Part shown: piece by piece, positions 13,531-23,575 of the stretch
How positions within the stretch are numbered: the stretch's first letter is position 1
How the letters are laid out: each line of letters starts with the position of its first letter
From: Prorocentrum cordatum
Taxonomy: Eukaryota > Sar > Dinophyceae > Prorocentrales > Prorocentraceae
Direction of reading: 5' to 3'
Assembly (NCBI GenBank): GCA_963575745.1
Contig: CAUYUJ010015260.1
Span: 976,977 to 1,040,976, forward strand
DNA length: 64,000 nt
The notes under the pieces: model-generated
Databases searched by the model: none
What the model saw: only the letters and a program-made list of their open reading frames with translations
Told to the model about the DNA's origin: nothing
Made by a program: the position numbers and the translations under genes

Positions 13531-13967
13531 CGGGCAGAGCTCCTGGGGCCAAGGCAGGCAAACTTGACGCCTTCTTCGTCGCCCATGATAGCCTTGGGGG
13601 TGGCCGTGCTCCGCTTCGTCGGCCCTGGAGTCGCGTTCCATGCGGGTCTGATCAGGGCAGTCGAGTCCAGTCGAATCCGCAGCTAACTTTTTCGCCTTCG
13701 CCACCCCCTCGTCGGGTAACAAGACCCTCCTCCCACGCATTCCACCATGAAGTCCGCTCCCAGTATTTCCTCTCCTCCATCCTCTCCTCCCTCCCGCCCT
13801 CGGCCACCCATGTGCGCGTGCACTGCGCGGGGCAGTGCGCGAATAGGGGTGTCCCCCTTGGAGCGGCGGGGCCCAGCTTGGGTCTGCCGCGCCGCCCGCG
13901 GTCGCTCGGGGCGCGCGCGCAAGGCCGCGTGGCTGCCTGCGCGACCTCAGTTCCTCAGTTCTAAAAC

Positions 13968-14145
13968 TAGGGGTATAACATCTCGGAGGTCCGCGCGGAT
14001 TTCTCGGATCGGCGCTGGGCCCCCCTCCCCGGCGCGCGAAGCGCGCCAGGGGCGGCGCCGGTGGCGCCGCCGGGGGGCCCCAGCGCCGATCCGAGAAATC
14101 CGCGCGGACCTCCGAGTTTTTTATGTTTGAATCATTTGTTGTCCC
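13968..14145. mobile_element. Hairpin TIR element, TCTCGGATCGGCGCTGG family, copy 2
   Basis: GGAGGTCCGCGCGGATTTCT at the left is exactly complementary to the right arm ending CGCGGACCTCCGAG. The loop holds GGCGCGCGAAGCGCGCC and GGCGCCGGTGGCGCC. It is one of the most perfect palindromes in the window. Confidence 0.88.
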
Positions 14146-14199
14146 CCCAAAAAATTATAGAAGTGGTGGCGGGCGCGCCCAGAGCATTGCGTCCGCGGC

Positions 14200-16400
14200 G
14201 TTTCCTCCAGCTTCTGGGCCACTGCGAGCAGACGTATAGATCGGGAAATTCGGGGTGGAATTGAATGGAATCTGGGTTTGTAGAGCACGCGGGGCCATGG
14301 CCAGACAGCGGATCGCGGATTGCCCCTTCCCTCTGTTGTCATATGTTCGCTCGCATGCTCGTGCTGCAAGCTTGATGTAGCCTCGGGCCCCAACGGCAGA
14401 GCCGCGTGCCCGTCGCTCTCCTATCGCCCGCGTTGCGGTTGCGCCCGGGCGCGGCTCGCGCGCTCGCAGGAGCGCTGGTGGCACAGGTTGCCATGGGCAT
14501 CCACGGCGAAGTTTCGCCGATGAGGACGTTCGTGGAAACGCAAAGCTTTCGCGGCGCGCCTTGTCTCGCCCCGGCGGGCGCCGCGGAGATAGAGATGGCC
14601 GCGGCGGGGGGGGGGGCGCGCGAGAACCTGGCGCTTTCGTTTCAATTTGAGGGGGCCGTGCGCCGTGGGCCGGCAGAAATGACCGCGGTCGCGGGCGCGG
14701 CGCCGGGCGCGCGCCGCCTGGCGGCCCGAGCCTTTCCGACGACCCCCCCCCCCCTGCCGGCCGACTCGGAGAAGTCGGGGCGCGAGGGTCGGGCCGAAAC
14801 ACACAAGTTACCATTCCACCTCGAGAGGCCCCTCGTGGGTTACCAAGTAAGCATTCTTCGGAAAGGTGCCCACGCGGCGCCGCGCCATTATTCCGACATC
14901 CCCTCGCGGATTTGCCTCGCAGCGGCGCCCTTGGACAAGGTCGCGGACGCAGGCGGAACAGTTCTCCGCCCGGGGGCCCCGGCGACGGCGGAGGCGGTTG
15001 ACGTCGACATCGCTGGGGCCCACCAGCTGTGGCTCCGCGTCAGGTAGCATTTCCAGTCGAAGGCTCGCCTCTCCCCAGAAACCCCGACTCCGTCGACGCC
15101 CGGGCGGCCAGCGCCATCGCCGAGGAGAGTTTGGCGCGGCGCCGGAAGCGCAGAGGGGGCCGCCCGCCGATCCACGCGGCATCGCGTCGGGGGGCGGCGA
15201 TGCGCAGCCGCCCCGTGAAGGCCGCCGTTGCCGCCGAGAGCGGCTGCCGGCCCCCTTGGGCCGTCTGGGCGAGCGGGGGCGGGGGGCCAGGCGCGCGAAG
15301 CCGCGAGAAGGCGCCCAAATACTGGAGACGCCGACGCCGCCAACGGGGGCGAAGAAAGGAGCTTGCAGGGCATGGGCCCCGAGACGCAGTCGGAGCAGGA
15401 CAGGCAGGTCGCGGAGCTCCAGAGCCGCCAGCCCTGCTGGCGGGGGCGGCGGCGAGACGAGGGCAGGGGCCGCGGTCGGGGCCGCGGCGATCGACGATGG
15501 GAAACCCGCCAGCGACGGAGGGAGGCGGTTTCCTCATCTTCTTCCCCCCGCCATCAAGCAGGGGCCTCTGCTGCCGCGGCCCTCGGGCGCGCGGCCGAGC
15601 AGCGGCCCGGAGGTTGTCCTGGCCCGCGCAAGGGTTGCAGGCCATCCCATTGTGCCCCGGGCGGGGCCGGAGGCAGGCCTCCCCCGCGCGAGGGGCGAGC
15701 GCGGGCCCCCAGCCCCCCCCGCGCCCCGCGGACATGGCGCATGTCGGCGCGGGTGGCCCGCGATTTCCCGGTCGGCCGCGTCCTTGGGTGAACCCATTTT
15801 TCATCGCTGATTCGCCGCGGGGCGAGTCGCTCGCTCTGTTTGCGGCCTGCGCAGGCCCGGCCCGTCGGCGTGGCTGGAGCCTCTTGCGGGCGGAGCCCGG
15901 CGCCTCTGCGGCCGATGCGGAGTTTGATCGACGGCAGAGCCAACCAACATCGTGACCTGGGTAGGGGCCTATCGCCATCTCGCCATCATCGTCCCGCGCA
16001 TCTTGCGCCGCGCCGCGGAGCTGTTTTTCGCGTCGCAGGCCCCCGCCCAGCCAGGGCTTCCATTCCGAGGTGAAGGCGTTGATTCTGAGCGATTCGACAG
16101 CAGTTGCCGCGTCTCTCCTGTAGGCGCCGCTCTGCGCCCGGGGGGCTGCGTGACGGGCGCCGATGTTTTGGGGCAGATGGGGGCGGGGGGCGGCATTGAA
16201 ATGGGCGTGCAACGAAGAGCGCGACACCGTGAACGCTGTCGTCTCTCGGACCATCCCTGTCATTATTCTGGGGGGCGCCGTCGCGGGTGCTGCATTCCGC
16301 TCGCCCCCGTGGATCGTTCAGCGCGCCGTGGAACCGCGAATGGTTCTCTGCCGCGCGCTCTCGGACAACTCCGACGGGCTTGCCGGGCTGATCGATCGAC
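14200..16400. other. GC-rich unique sequence with long open frames on both strands
   Basis: No repeat is apparent. Frames of 200-400 codons overlap on both strands, for example 14406-15047 (+) and 15040-16263 (-), as expected at this GC content. Runs rich in Arg, Ala, Gly and Pro argue against assigning either. A gene may be present, but no motif identifies it. Confidence 0.35.
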
Positions 16401-16500
16401 NNNNNNNNNNNNNNNNNNNNNNNNNNNNNNNNNNNNNNNNNNNNNNNNNNNNNNNNNNNNNNNNNNNNNNNNNNNNNNNNNNNNNNNNNNNNNNNNNNNN
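16401..16500. other. Assembly gap of 100 N
   Basis: Exactly 100 N between unique sequence and a (CTC)n tract. The round number marks a scaffold join of unknown true size. Confidence 0.99.
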
Positions 16501-16640
16501 CTCCTCCTCCTCCTCCTCCTCTCCATCCCCCTTCTCCCTCCTCCCTCCTCCTCCTCCTCCTCCTCCTCCTCCTGTACTTCCTCATCCTCCTCCTTCTCCT
16601 CTTCCTCCTTCTCCTCCTCGGCCTCCTCCGCCTCCAGTGC
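16501..16640 (+). repeat. (CTC)n tract at the LINE 3' end
   Basis: On the LINE strand this is (GGA)n directly after the last LINE sequence. A similar tract lies at the other end (22437-22680), so the element sits between two copies of the same microsatellite. Confidence 0.8.
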
Positions 16641-16802
16641 AGAAATCTGCAGCCGGGCGGATTCCACCTGACCGAAGCCACTCTGGGGCGCTGCACGTCC
16701 GCGAAGTAGCGCGGCCATGCGCCAGACTCGCAGCCGTTGCTGTGAGTCAACTCGGTACACTTTGGAGCCGAGTCTGAATTCACCTCGGGCGAGACACCGA
16801 AG

Positions 16803-16978
16803 CAAGGGCTCCCTCGAGGGCGCGAAGTTATTCGCGCTTCGCGCTTCGCGGTCCTCGTTCCTTCTCCTCCTCCTCCTCCTCGTCCTCCTTTTCTCCCTTT
16901 GGGGGGGCGGCGCGAGGGCGCGAAGTTATTCGCGCTTCGCGCTTCGCGCAGCGCGAAGCGCGAAGTTGGGAGCCCTTG
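16803..16978. mobile_element. 176-bp TIR element inserted in the LINE, 12-bp target duplication
   Basis: GAGACACCGAAG occurs at 16791-16802 and again at 16979-16990. Between them the element starts CAAGGGCTCCC and ends GGGAGCCCTTG, a perfect 11-bp TIR. The interior consists of GCGAAGTTATTCGCGCTTCGC units around a CTC tract. Related to 9693-9849. It is younger than the LINE copy. Confidence 0.93.
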
Positions 16979-16989
16979 GAGACACCGAA

Positions 16990-17370
16990 GTGTCTTGGCC
17001 CCATGATCCGACACATGTGGTGGACAAGGCTGGCCAAGCACAGAAACACGAACAGCAGCGAGGCAGGCACAGAGAGTGCATCCAACAGCGACAGGCCCGT
17101 TGTGGAGAACGATGTTGGCAGGCGAATGACGCCGCTCGCCAGCTCCCAAGGCATGATGAGCACAGACAACACGGGAGACAATGTCTTTGGGAGCTGGCTC
17201 ACGAACGAGGACAAGCTGCGGCAGGCGAGGCTTGCCTTTAGAATGCTTGGGCGGGTGCCCACAATCAAGAAGACCGTCCCCCACCCGACCAATCCACGAC
17301 GCCCACAACTTCACGACTTGAAGCCTCGCCTGCAACTGGTGCCTGGCAGCGGAGTCCAGCCGCGCGCCGC
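16990..17370 (-). pseudogene. LINE region after RNase H
   Basis: Continues the RNase H frame with natural-looking residues (for example LVLVREPAPKDIVSRVVCAH). No known domain is assigned. Beyond the TIR insertion the frame resumes at 16790-16660. Confidence 0.6.
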
Positions 17371-17374
17371 TCGC

Positions 17375-18109
17375 ACCCGCGCGCGCGGCAGCATCTGATT
17401 GAAAGTTGCCGAAGCGCCGCCTGCCCGTGATACGGCCTAGCTGCACATCAGCAGGGGTGGCGTGACCGACGATCTTGACCAGATCGATCGCGCCTCCCCA
17501 ATCATCAACAAGCCTCCAAGGCTCACGCCAGAGGTGTGCATATGAGGCAGCGCACGAGGTGGTGAAGAGCCGCCCGCGCACATGAAAGCCATCAAACACG
17601 TACTGCGAATCGGTGAAAACACGTAGCGGCGGTGCCGCATGCCTGAGAGACTGGATGACTGCCACGAGCTCGACAGCGTTGATACACTGAAGTGGGTCCA
17701 ACAAAGGCCCATACAGGCTTGCAACAACCTCGTTGCGGCTGGGGCCTAGGGCGACACACTCCCATCCTGCAGATGCAAGGGAGGCAAATTTAGCCTCATA
17801 GACAGAGCCGTCAACATAAACATAGCCAGTGAACAGGCTGGGGGAGCCGCAAACCCAGGTGACCTCCACACCTGGGTGCGGCCGCGACACGATAGGCATG
17901 GGCACAAGCGCTCGCTCAGCAAAGAGTGCCGCGAGCGAGGAAATGGCAGCAGCAGCTTCAAAGCGAGCTCGAACCACAGGAGGATCGGCTAGACCCTCGA
18001 GGCGCGAGCAACTGCAGTGACGATGCAAGAGCGTGCCTTCTTGGCCTGGACACAAAAGACAATGAGGAGACGTGGGGCAACCCTGGCCCCCTGACGCTTT
18101 TGGGGCCAA
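17375..18109 (-). pseudogene. LINE RNase H domain
   Basis: Type I RNase H acidic residues are in order: YVDGS (~17800-17820), NAVELVAV (~17665-17685), FTDSQYV (~17600-17620) and FQSDAAARAG (~17380-17405). This is the D-E-D-D set of the catalytic site that removes RNA from the cDNA hybrid. Upstream in the same frame (18063-18013) a Cys/His cluster reads HCLLC...LLHRHCSC, a likely nucleic-acid-binding knuckle. All four acidic positions survive, so the domain decayed late or recently. The frame differs from the RT frame. Confidence 0.85.
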
Positions 18110-18600
18110 TGGCCCCCGACAGTCGTGGATCGAAGGTGCGCTGTCTGCACGGCAGGCAGGCTAGATTTCAGCAGCGACAGGAGGGGCTGCAGCAGAATGC
18201 CACGTTCAATCTCTGGCTCCTCCGGATGATCAGCGACGCGACGCCATTGCCACGCTTCAACAACACGAAAGAGGAGGGCCTGCACGGTGAGTGGGCAGTA
18301 GTCGTTGGGGTTGACGATGGCACCGTCGGGCCAGACCCAGGCATCGGCGGAGTACGCGGTGATGCCCACACGCCTAGGGGAGGCCCACAGAGCGCCAAAG
18401 GGGCCCCTGATGGAGGACCAAGGGTGCGACAGTCCCGAGAGATGAGCATGGGCCTCACGAATGCCGATATCCAGGGCCTGGAAGGGCAACCAGAGGTCCT
18501 GGAGAGCATGGAAGGATTTAGCAGGCAACCAAGTAGCTCTGTAAATGGGGCCCAGACAGGGAACAAGGGGCCAACAAGAGGGCCAGAGTGCGGGACTTGC
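18110..18600 (-). pseudogene. LINE region between RT and RNase H
   Basis: Open in a third frame, with coherent residues such as PWSSIRGPFGALWASPRRVG and RVVEAWQWRRVADHPEEPE. It joins the RT frame near 18600 and the RNase H frame near 18115 only by frameshifts. This is the connector typical of LINE ORF2. Confidence 0.65.
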
Positions 18601-19930
18601 CATCTTGATGGTAGTCCTGAAGTTTACCAGCAGCTCCTCGCAGAGCCTCCAACTCCCGTCCGTTAGTGCCCATAACAGAAGAACCATAAAGCACGGAAGT
18701 CTCCAGAGCACTTCGAGCCATGCGCCCAAGCACGCGGCGACGAGGCTTAGAACCTTGCAGAAAGGACATGCGTTTCCTACGCAGCCGCATCGCCTTGACG
18801 CGATCGGCAGCGGTGGCCTTGCCACCGACCTGGCCCGAGGCAAAATCCACACCGATATTGCGCTCCGAGCGCACAGGCAGGGGCCGGAGGCTCTTTAACT
18901 TAGCGGCAATTGAATTGCGCACAGAGGGCGTGTTGCCAAGCACACGCGGTTTGTCTAGAGAAAACTTAAGGTCGACGTCCTTGAGCTCGCCATGCAAGCG
19001 CTTGCCAGCTGCCACGATGTCATCAACAACCCGCTTCTCGGTGCCCCAGCGCATGAGGCCGAAGTCATCAACGTTGACGGAGAGGTTCACAGTCGGGCAG
19101 CTGGCCTGCACGGCATCGAGCGGGCCTAAAAGAACAATCTGCAACATGCATGTGGCAAACGTACATCCTGGCACAACGGTTTGCTCAACCTTCAACAAGG
19201 AACCAACCTCGCCAGCAACATCGAGCAACCCAGGGGCACGATAAATCTGGACCAGGAGGCACAGTTGCCACATAGGAAATCCAGTGGCCTTGGCAGCAGA
19301 AATCAAGTGAGAGCGCTGAACAAGCTCGAACGCTTTCTTCAAATCAAGAAGCAAAGTGGCGCAACTGCGGTTCTTATACGTGGAGTGCTCCGACCACGCA
19401 GCTTGGATCCACGCGCATTTTTCCGAGGACTTCCCGTGGGTGGACCAGAAGAACGAACGATCGTTTTGAGCTTGCCACTGCCTGATGAGAGGACGTCTCA
19501 AGCGACATTGCACGCGGGCCAACACGTGCAAGAGCCCCAAGGGACGGACCCCACCAGTTCTCTTAAGAACGAAATCAATTCTGTTCCACATGACAGGCCA
19601 ATCTCGCTGATGCCCAATGTGAGAAAGCAAATCGCACAAAGCTTCAAGGGCGGGCGGCGGCAGCAGCAAGAGCGATCTCGTCGAGATCTGGTCAAAGCCA
19701 GTGCCCGTGCCAGCCTTAAAGCTTTTGAGAGAGGACACAAGCTCAGGAACGGTAGGCCTGGGAGGGGGATCTCCGAGCTCGGGCCGAACGAGGGGGGGCT
19801 TTTTGGACCCGACGGACCACCACTGCTTCCACTCAGCTTCGAGAACGTCGATCGACTCGATCGACGAAGCAGGGCGAAGGGTGGAGTGGTCAAGCACGTC
19901 AGGCTGCCAACCGATGGGCAGCGACGAAAA
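18560..19930 (-). pseudogene. LINE reverse transcriptase domain
   Basis: Palm motifs are visible. Motif A is LLLDLKKAFELVQ (~19325-19365). Motif B is VVPGCTFATCML in place of the usual G-x-PQG. Motif C is VNVDDFG (~19061-19075), keeping the two catalytic Asp but with Val-Asp-Asp where most LINEs have Ala-Asp-Asp. Upstream FKAGTGTGFDQIS and KRTGGVRPLG fit the fingers (motifs 1-2). The thumb-side text continues to 18560. The enzyme copies element RNA at the nicked target. A frameshift at about 19930 separates it from the linker. Confidence 0.9.
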
Positions 19931-20410
19931 CCTGAAAAAGGGCCGACATCCCCCCCGAGGAATGCTTGTCAACCCACTGATTCCAATCCCTTTCCTTGGT
20001 GGCGGACGAGAGGGAGTGCCGGCGCTTGGCCTCGCAGTCGGCCATGCGCGCGAGCGCCGCGAGCGAAAGGTGCGGCACAAGGGGGGCCTGCCGCAGCACC
20101 GCCGACCACGCAGCATACTCCGCGGTGTCGGACAGGCGTAGGAAACCTGACAGACGATGAGTTGCTGAAGCCAACTGCAGCCTGTGGGTACCCACAGGAT
20201 CTCGAGCGAGGTCGGAGAGGGGCACGCTAACCTTCCTCCAAACGATCTTAAGAGGCTGACAACGCCCGACGAACCGATCAGCGTGCCCCCCCCCCCCCCC
20301 CTCCCCCGACTCAGCTTCGGCTGCGCGGACAAACGCGGGCCACTTGGCCTGAGCCGCAACGTTGGGGTCGGCACAGAGATCCTGGACGGGCTCCCAAAGC
20401 CCTTCGAGGG
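19930..20410 (-). pseudogene. LINE EN-RT linker in other frames
   Basis: Sensible protein text appears in frames different from EN and RT: LWEPVQDLCADPNVAAQAKW (about 20400-20340) and SDLARDPVGTHRLQL...MADCEAKRRHSL (about 20225-19940). Homopolymer runs at 20287-20303 (C) and 20407-20428 (G) sit exactly where the frame changes. They may be real decay or assembly errors. Confidence 0.7.
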
Positions 20411-20479
20411 GGGGGGGGGGGGGGGGGGACCGCAGCCGATGGGGACCTCAAGGGGGAAATGCCTGGGGACATTGACGAC

Positions 20480-21190
20480 GCGGACAGAGGCAACATTCTC
20501 GACCTTGGGGAAGGAGAGCCTGACAGGAAGGTGAGGAGAGGTGGGGACGTCAGGCACGACTTCAGCCCTGGCCCCACCTGCAATACACCTTGAAACGACG
20601 AAGAAATCGACGCAGCGAATGGCTGGGCGACAGGTGCCGCCCTCAGGAGCAACGACTGCGGAGTCCATGGCGCCCACCCGGCCAGACTTGACCAGGTCGC
20701 CGTGGGGAACGTTCCAGTCGCCACCGATCACGAAAGGGATGGCGGCACACTGCAACCGAGAGCCAACGCGGCTCAGAATATCCCAATTGAACTCATCGGG
20801 GCCGACCGAATGCTTCAGGGAAAGGTTGGCGACAAGAAAGCCACCGCGCATCATGCCGCCGACGTGATGCAGGCTGGCACGAGCTGGATGGATGTCCTTG
20901 TCAACGGAGTCGAGCACCCCAAGCCCGACGCGCCGCGGAGTCGCCGTAAGTAACCTTCCTGTCGGATTGCCAAACGCAGGCGGCGCTGCCGCGAGAGACG
21001 CAGACCAGCCGATGACGCGGAGCCGAGCCTCAGTGGCGCCCATGTTGGCGCCGATCACCCTGGTCTCTTGAATCGACAAAACGTCGGCAGGAATGTACTC
21101 GGCGAGAAAAGCATCTCGACCTGCCTGCCCGCCAACGTTGGCGGTGAGCAAAGACCACACCTTGGGCTCGCGCAAGCCCGGCGTGTTAAA
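20480..21190 (-). pseudogene. LINE APE-type endonuclease domain
   Basis: Landmarks of the endonuclease/exonuclease/phosphatase fold are in order: LLTANVGG near the start, LSIQETRV (Mg-binding Glu, ~21060-21080), VIGGDWNVPHG (~20705-20735), CVDFFVVS (~20600) and SPHLPVRLSF (terminal catalytic His, ~20520-20545). It nicks target DNA for target-primed reverse transcription. All key residues appear intact. It overlaps the end of ORF1 in a different frame. Confidence 0.85.
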
Positions 21191-22298
21191 GAGACTGCGC
21201 GGCAGCTTGCTCTTGGAACGGCGAAACAGAAAGCACCCTCGAGGTGGCCTCATTGATGCCTCCGAGAATATTCTCAGCATGCTTGCGAGTGAGGCCTTTC
21301 GTTTTGAGAAACTCGTCCCAACCTTCATCGGTGGTGAGCTTCTTAAGATAGCCTTTGAAAACCCTCGTGGCGGCGGCGCCGCGAGGGGTAGGTGTGACCT
21401 TGCCACCCCGTCCCCGCCCAGTGCCCCTCCCCCCGCCACGTAGAGAAGCAGGCGCGTAGCCAGAGGCAAAAGGTGACGCAGAGCCAGCGAGAGGCGCGGC
21501 CGAAGCGGCGACGCTGGCAGAGTCAGCTTGCGAGGCTTCACTGATTGCAGTGCCTGGCACCACATCCTCCATGACCTCGGTGTCGCCATCCTCGCTGGAC
21601 TCGCCTTCTGCACTGCGCGCATCAGCACGAAGAAGGCCGTCTCGTGTGGCGAGCAGGGCTTGGAGCGACATGGCCAACGTGGGATCGAGCGACTTGAGCT
21701 GCAAAAGGAGGGCGAATGCGGGATCCTCAGGGGACAGTGGCACACCTGCACCGTCGACGACATTGACGCGATGAGCGGCACAGTGCGCCCAGGCCGCAGT
21801 AGCCTTGGCTGAGGCGTCCCGTTCACGCTCCTCGAGCGACTCCATGGCGTACTTGAGCTGCACGAGCCCAGAAACCTGCCCTGCAGCTCGGACCTCGACC
21901 TTCTGGATCTTCTTGGCGGTCTGCATGATCTGGCGGTTGGCGTCATCGAGGACGGACTGCGCATGCTGCGTGACCGCACGCGGGTCACCGGCGGCCAGCG
22001 CCCGCTGGGCGACCACCTTGGCCCTCTGCGATGGAGACAGCAGAGGCCTGACCACCTCGAAATCCTCGTCAGACATGCGCACCATGCGGGCCAGCTGCTC
22101 AGGCTCGAGCAGCTTGTGCTTCGGCTTGGGCTTGGGCGGCCCACCCGCCCATGCGGCTTGAGCAGCAGGAGGCTGCACAACAGCAGGAGCAGGAGGACGA
22201 GCCGTACCGCACTTGTAGCAGAACTTCTTTCACGCAAAGTTGGTTTTGAACCCGCACTTCCGCTTGGGACAGCACCACACATCATTGCGATCGCCCAT
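21186..22298 (-). pseudogene. LINE ORF1, interrupted by one TGA
   Basis: From ATG at 22298 the frame reads VWCCPKRKCGFKTNFA, then TGA (22232-22230), then KKFCYKCGTARPP and about 340 further codons. The four-cysteine pattern CC-P-x3-C...C-x2-C is zinc-ribbon-like, as in ORF1 proteins of dinoflagellate LINEs; the TGA lies inside it, perhaps from a TGG. The body has a helical acidic segment (LEERERDASAKATAAW) and a GRGRGG stretch near the C-terminus, both fitting RNA binding. The stop is at 21186, overlapping the endonuclease frame. Apart from the TGA the frame is intact. Confidence 0.78.
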
Positions 22299-22399
22299 CG
22301 AATGGGCGGGACACGGAACACTTGCTCCAGCAGGAGCTCACAAAGAAAGACGGATGCCAAAATCGCTGGTTGACTCAACCACCTTGAAAAGATGAACTA

Positions 22400-22436
22400 C
22401 TTGAGCCAAAATGGCTTGAGCCAAAATGGCTACGGA
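22400..22436 (-). other. Dinoflagellate spliced leader plus relict leader
   Basis: Minus strand 22436-22415 is the full 22-nt dinoflagellate spliced leader (TCCGTAGCC...GGCTCAAG, first base T within the allowed D). It is followed by CCATTTTGGCTCAAG (22414-22400), the last 15 nt of a second leader, cut exactly after the leader's own TAG. This is the known pattern when an earlier leader, already in the genome, is used as the trans-splice acceptor for a new one. It marks the 5' end of the LINE. Confidence 0.97.
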
Positions 22437-22690
22437 CCCTCCTCCTCCTTTTCCTCCTCCTCCTCCTTCTCCTCCTCCTCCTCCTCCTCCTCCTCTCTCC
22501 CCCTCCTCCCCTCCTCCTCCTCCTCCTCCTCCTCTTCCTCCTCCCCCCCTCCTCCTCCCCCCTCCCCCTCCGCCTCCTCCTCTCTCCTCCTCCCTCCTCC
22601 TCCTCCTCCTCCTCCCTCCTCCCCTCCTCCTCCTCCCCCTCCTCCTCCCCCTCCTCCCTCCTCCTCCTGCTCCCCCTCTTTCTCTTTCTA
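22437..22690 (+). repeat. (CTC)n tract at the LINE 5' end
   Basis: About 250 bp of imperfect CTC repeats begin directly at the first base of the spliced leader. Confidence 0.9.
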
Positions 22691-22825
22691 CAATTTCTCA
22701 ATATGGATACTATTCTCCCTCTTCCCCTGATGACGGCCTGCGAGTGTCCGACCCCCCCGCGTATTTTTTTTACACAGGTTTCCCCGGAGTTGTGTTTTCG
22801 CCTGCATTTGTTTCCAAAATGCTGC

Positions 22826-23012
22826 TGTCGCTGAGGCGCCGGCCTCATTGTCGGGCCCCGCTCGTTCCGAATCGTGCTCCCGCTGCAGCGCTGGCCTCAT
22901 TTCCGTGTTTCTGGTCGTTCCGAATCGTGCTCCCGCTGCAGCGGTGGCCTCATTTCCGCGCTTCCGCTCGTTTCGACTCGTGCTCCCGCTGCAGCGCTGG
23001 CGTCATTTCCCG
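22826..23012 (+). repeat. ~53-bp tandem repeat, about 3.5 units
   Basis: The unit contains TTCCGAATCGTGCTCCCGC and TGCAGCG.TGGC.TCATTTCC. Units are close to identical, so the expansion is recent. Confidence 0.85.
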
Positions 23013-23219
23013 TGCCATCCCACGGCGTGCAATGCAATGCTAGGTTGATGCTACGCTTTGCGGTGCTCTTCTACGCCATGCCATGCCGTGCTCTACAATG
23101 CATCGCGTACCTTTTCGGGATCATTGCCCTGCTCGACATCCGACTGTGCGAGTAGAGAGGGGATCTGCGCCATGGTAAGGGATGGGAGGGAGGGTAGGAT
23201 GTCAGATATGACGCGAGCG

Positions 23220-23575
23220 CACCTAGCTTGCTTCCTCCCCTCCTCCTCTTCCTCTTCATCCTCCTCCTCCTCCTCCCTCTCCTCCTCCTCCTTCCCTCCC
23301 CCTCCTTGCGAAACGCGCTGTCTGCCCACGCGCAGCCCTTGGCCGTTTGTGGGCCGCTGCGGACTCGCCAGCCACCAGGACCAATATGCCCCTTTCGAAT
23401 CTGCCAGGCTGGAGATGGCCGACGGCGCTAAGAAGGACTCGCGCCGATCGCGCCGTGCAGCGCTATTGCTCGATCTAAAACCCTGGAGCTTCGACATCCT
23501 TGGAAATGACAGCAATGAGGCCGGGCAGCTGTATGGCTTGTTGGTTGTCCTCCCGAGGGCCTGGTAGAGGCTGCC
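23220..23575 (+). other. CTC tract, then a segment open on both strands
   Basis: 23225-23310 is CTC-rich. 23330-23575 is open on plus (ending SFDILGNDSNEAGQLYGLLV) and on minus. No domain is recognised on either. It could be a terminal exon or chance. Confidence 0.25.

Larger units (their letters stand above)
16640..22436 (-). mobile_element. Decayed LINE retrotransposon with spliced-leader 5' end
   Basis: About 5.8 kb on the minus strand. In order: spliced leader plus relict leader (22436-22400), ~100-nt leader region, ORF1 with a zinc-ribbon-like N-terminus, APE-type endonuclease, linker, reverse transcriptase, C-terminal region with a Cys/His cluster, RNase H and a 3' region. The reading frame changes at least four times, ORF1 has an in-frame TGA, and a 176-bp TIR element interrupts the 3' part. 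EN-RT-RNase H architecture is typical of the large LINE families reported in dinoflagellate genomes. The 3' boundary is taken at the start of the GGA tract and is approximate. No poly(A) tail is seen. Confidence 0.88.

Noticed and set aside
15040-16263. 407-codon minus-strand gene
   Set aside because: It overlaps equally long frames on plus in GC-rich DNA, and no motif or splice support favours it.
18518-22378. A single 1286-codon protein
   Set aside because: The frame is open throughout, but its first ~390 codons are an antisense-like shadow of ORF1 and the EN-RT linker is coherent only in other frames.
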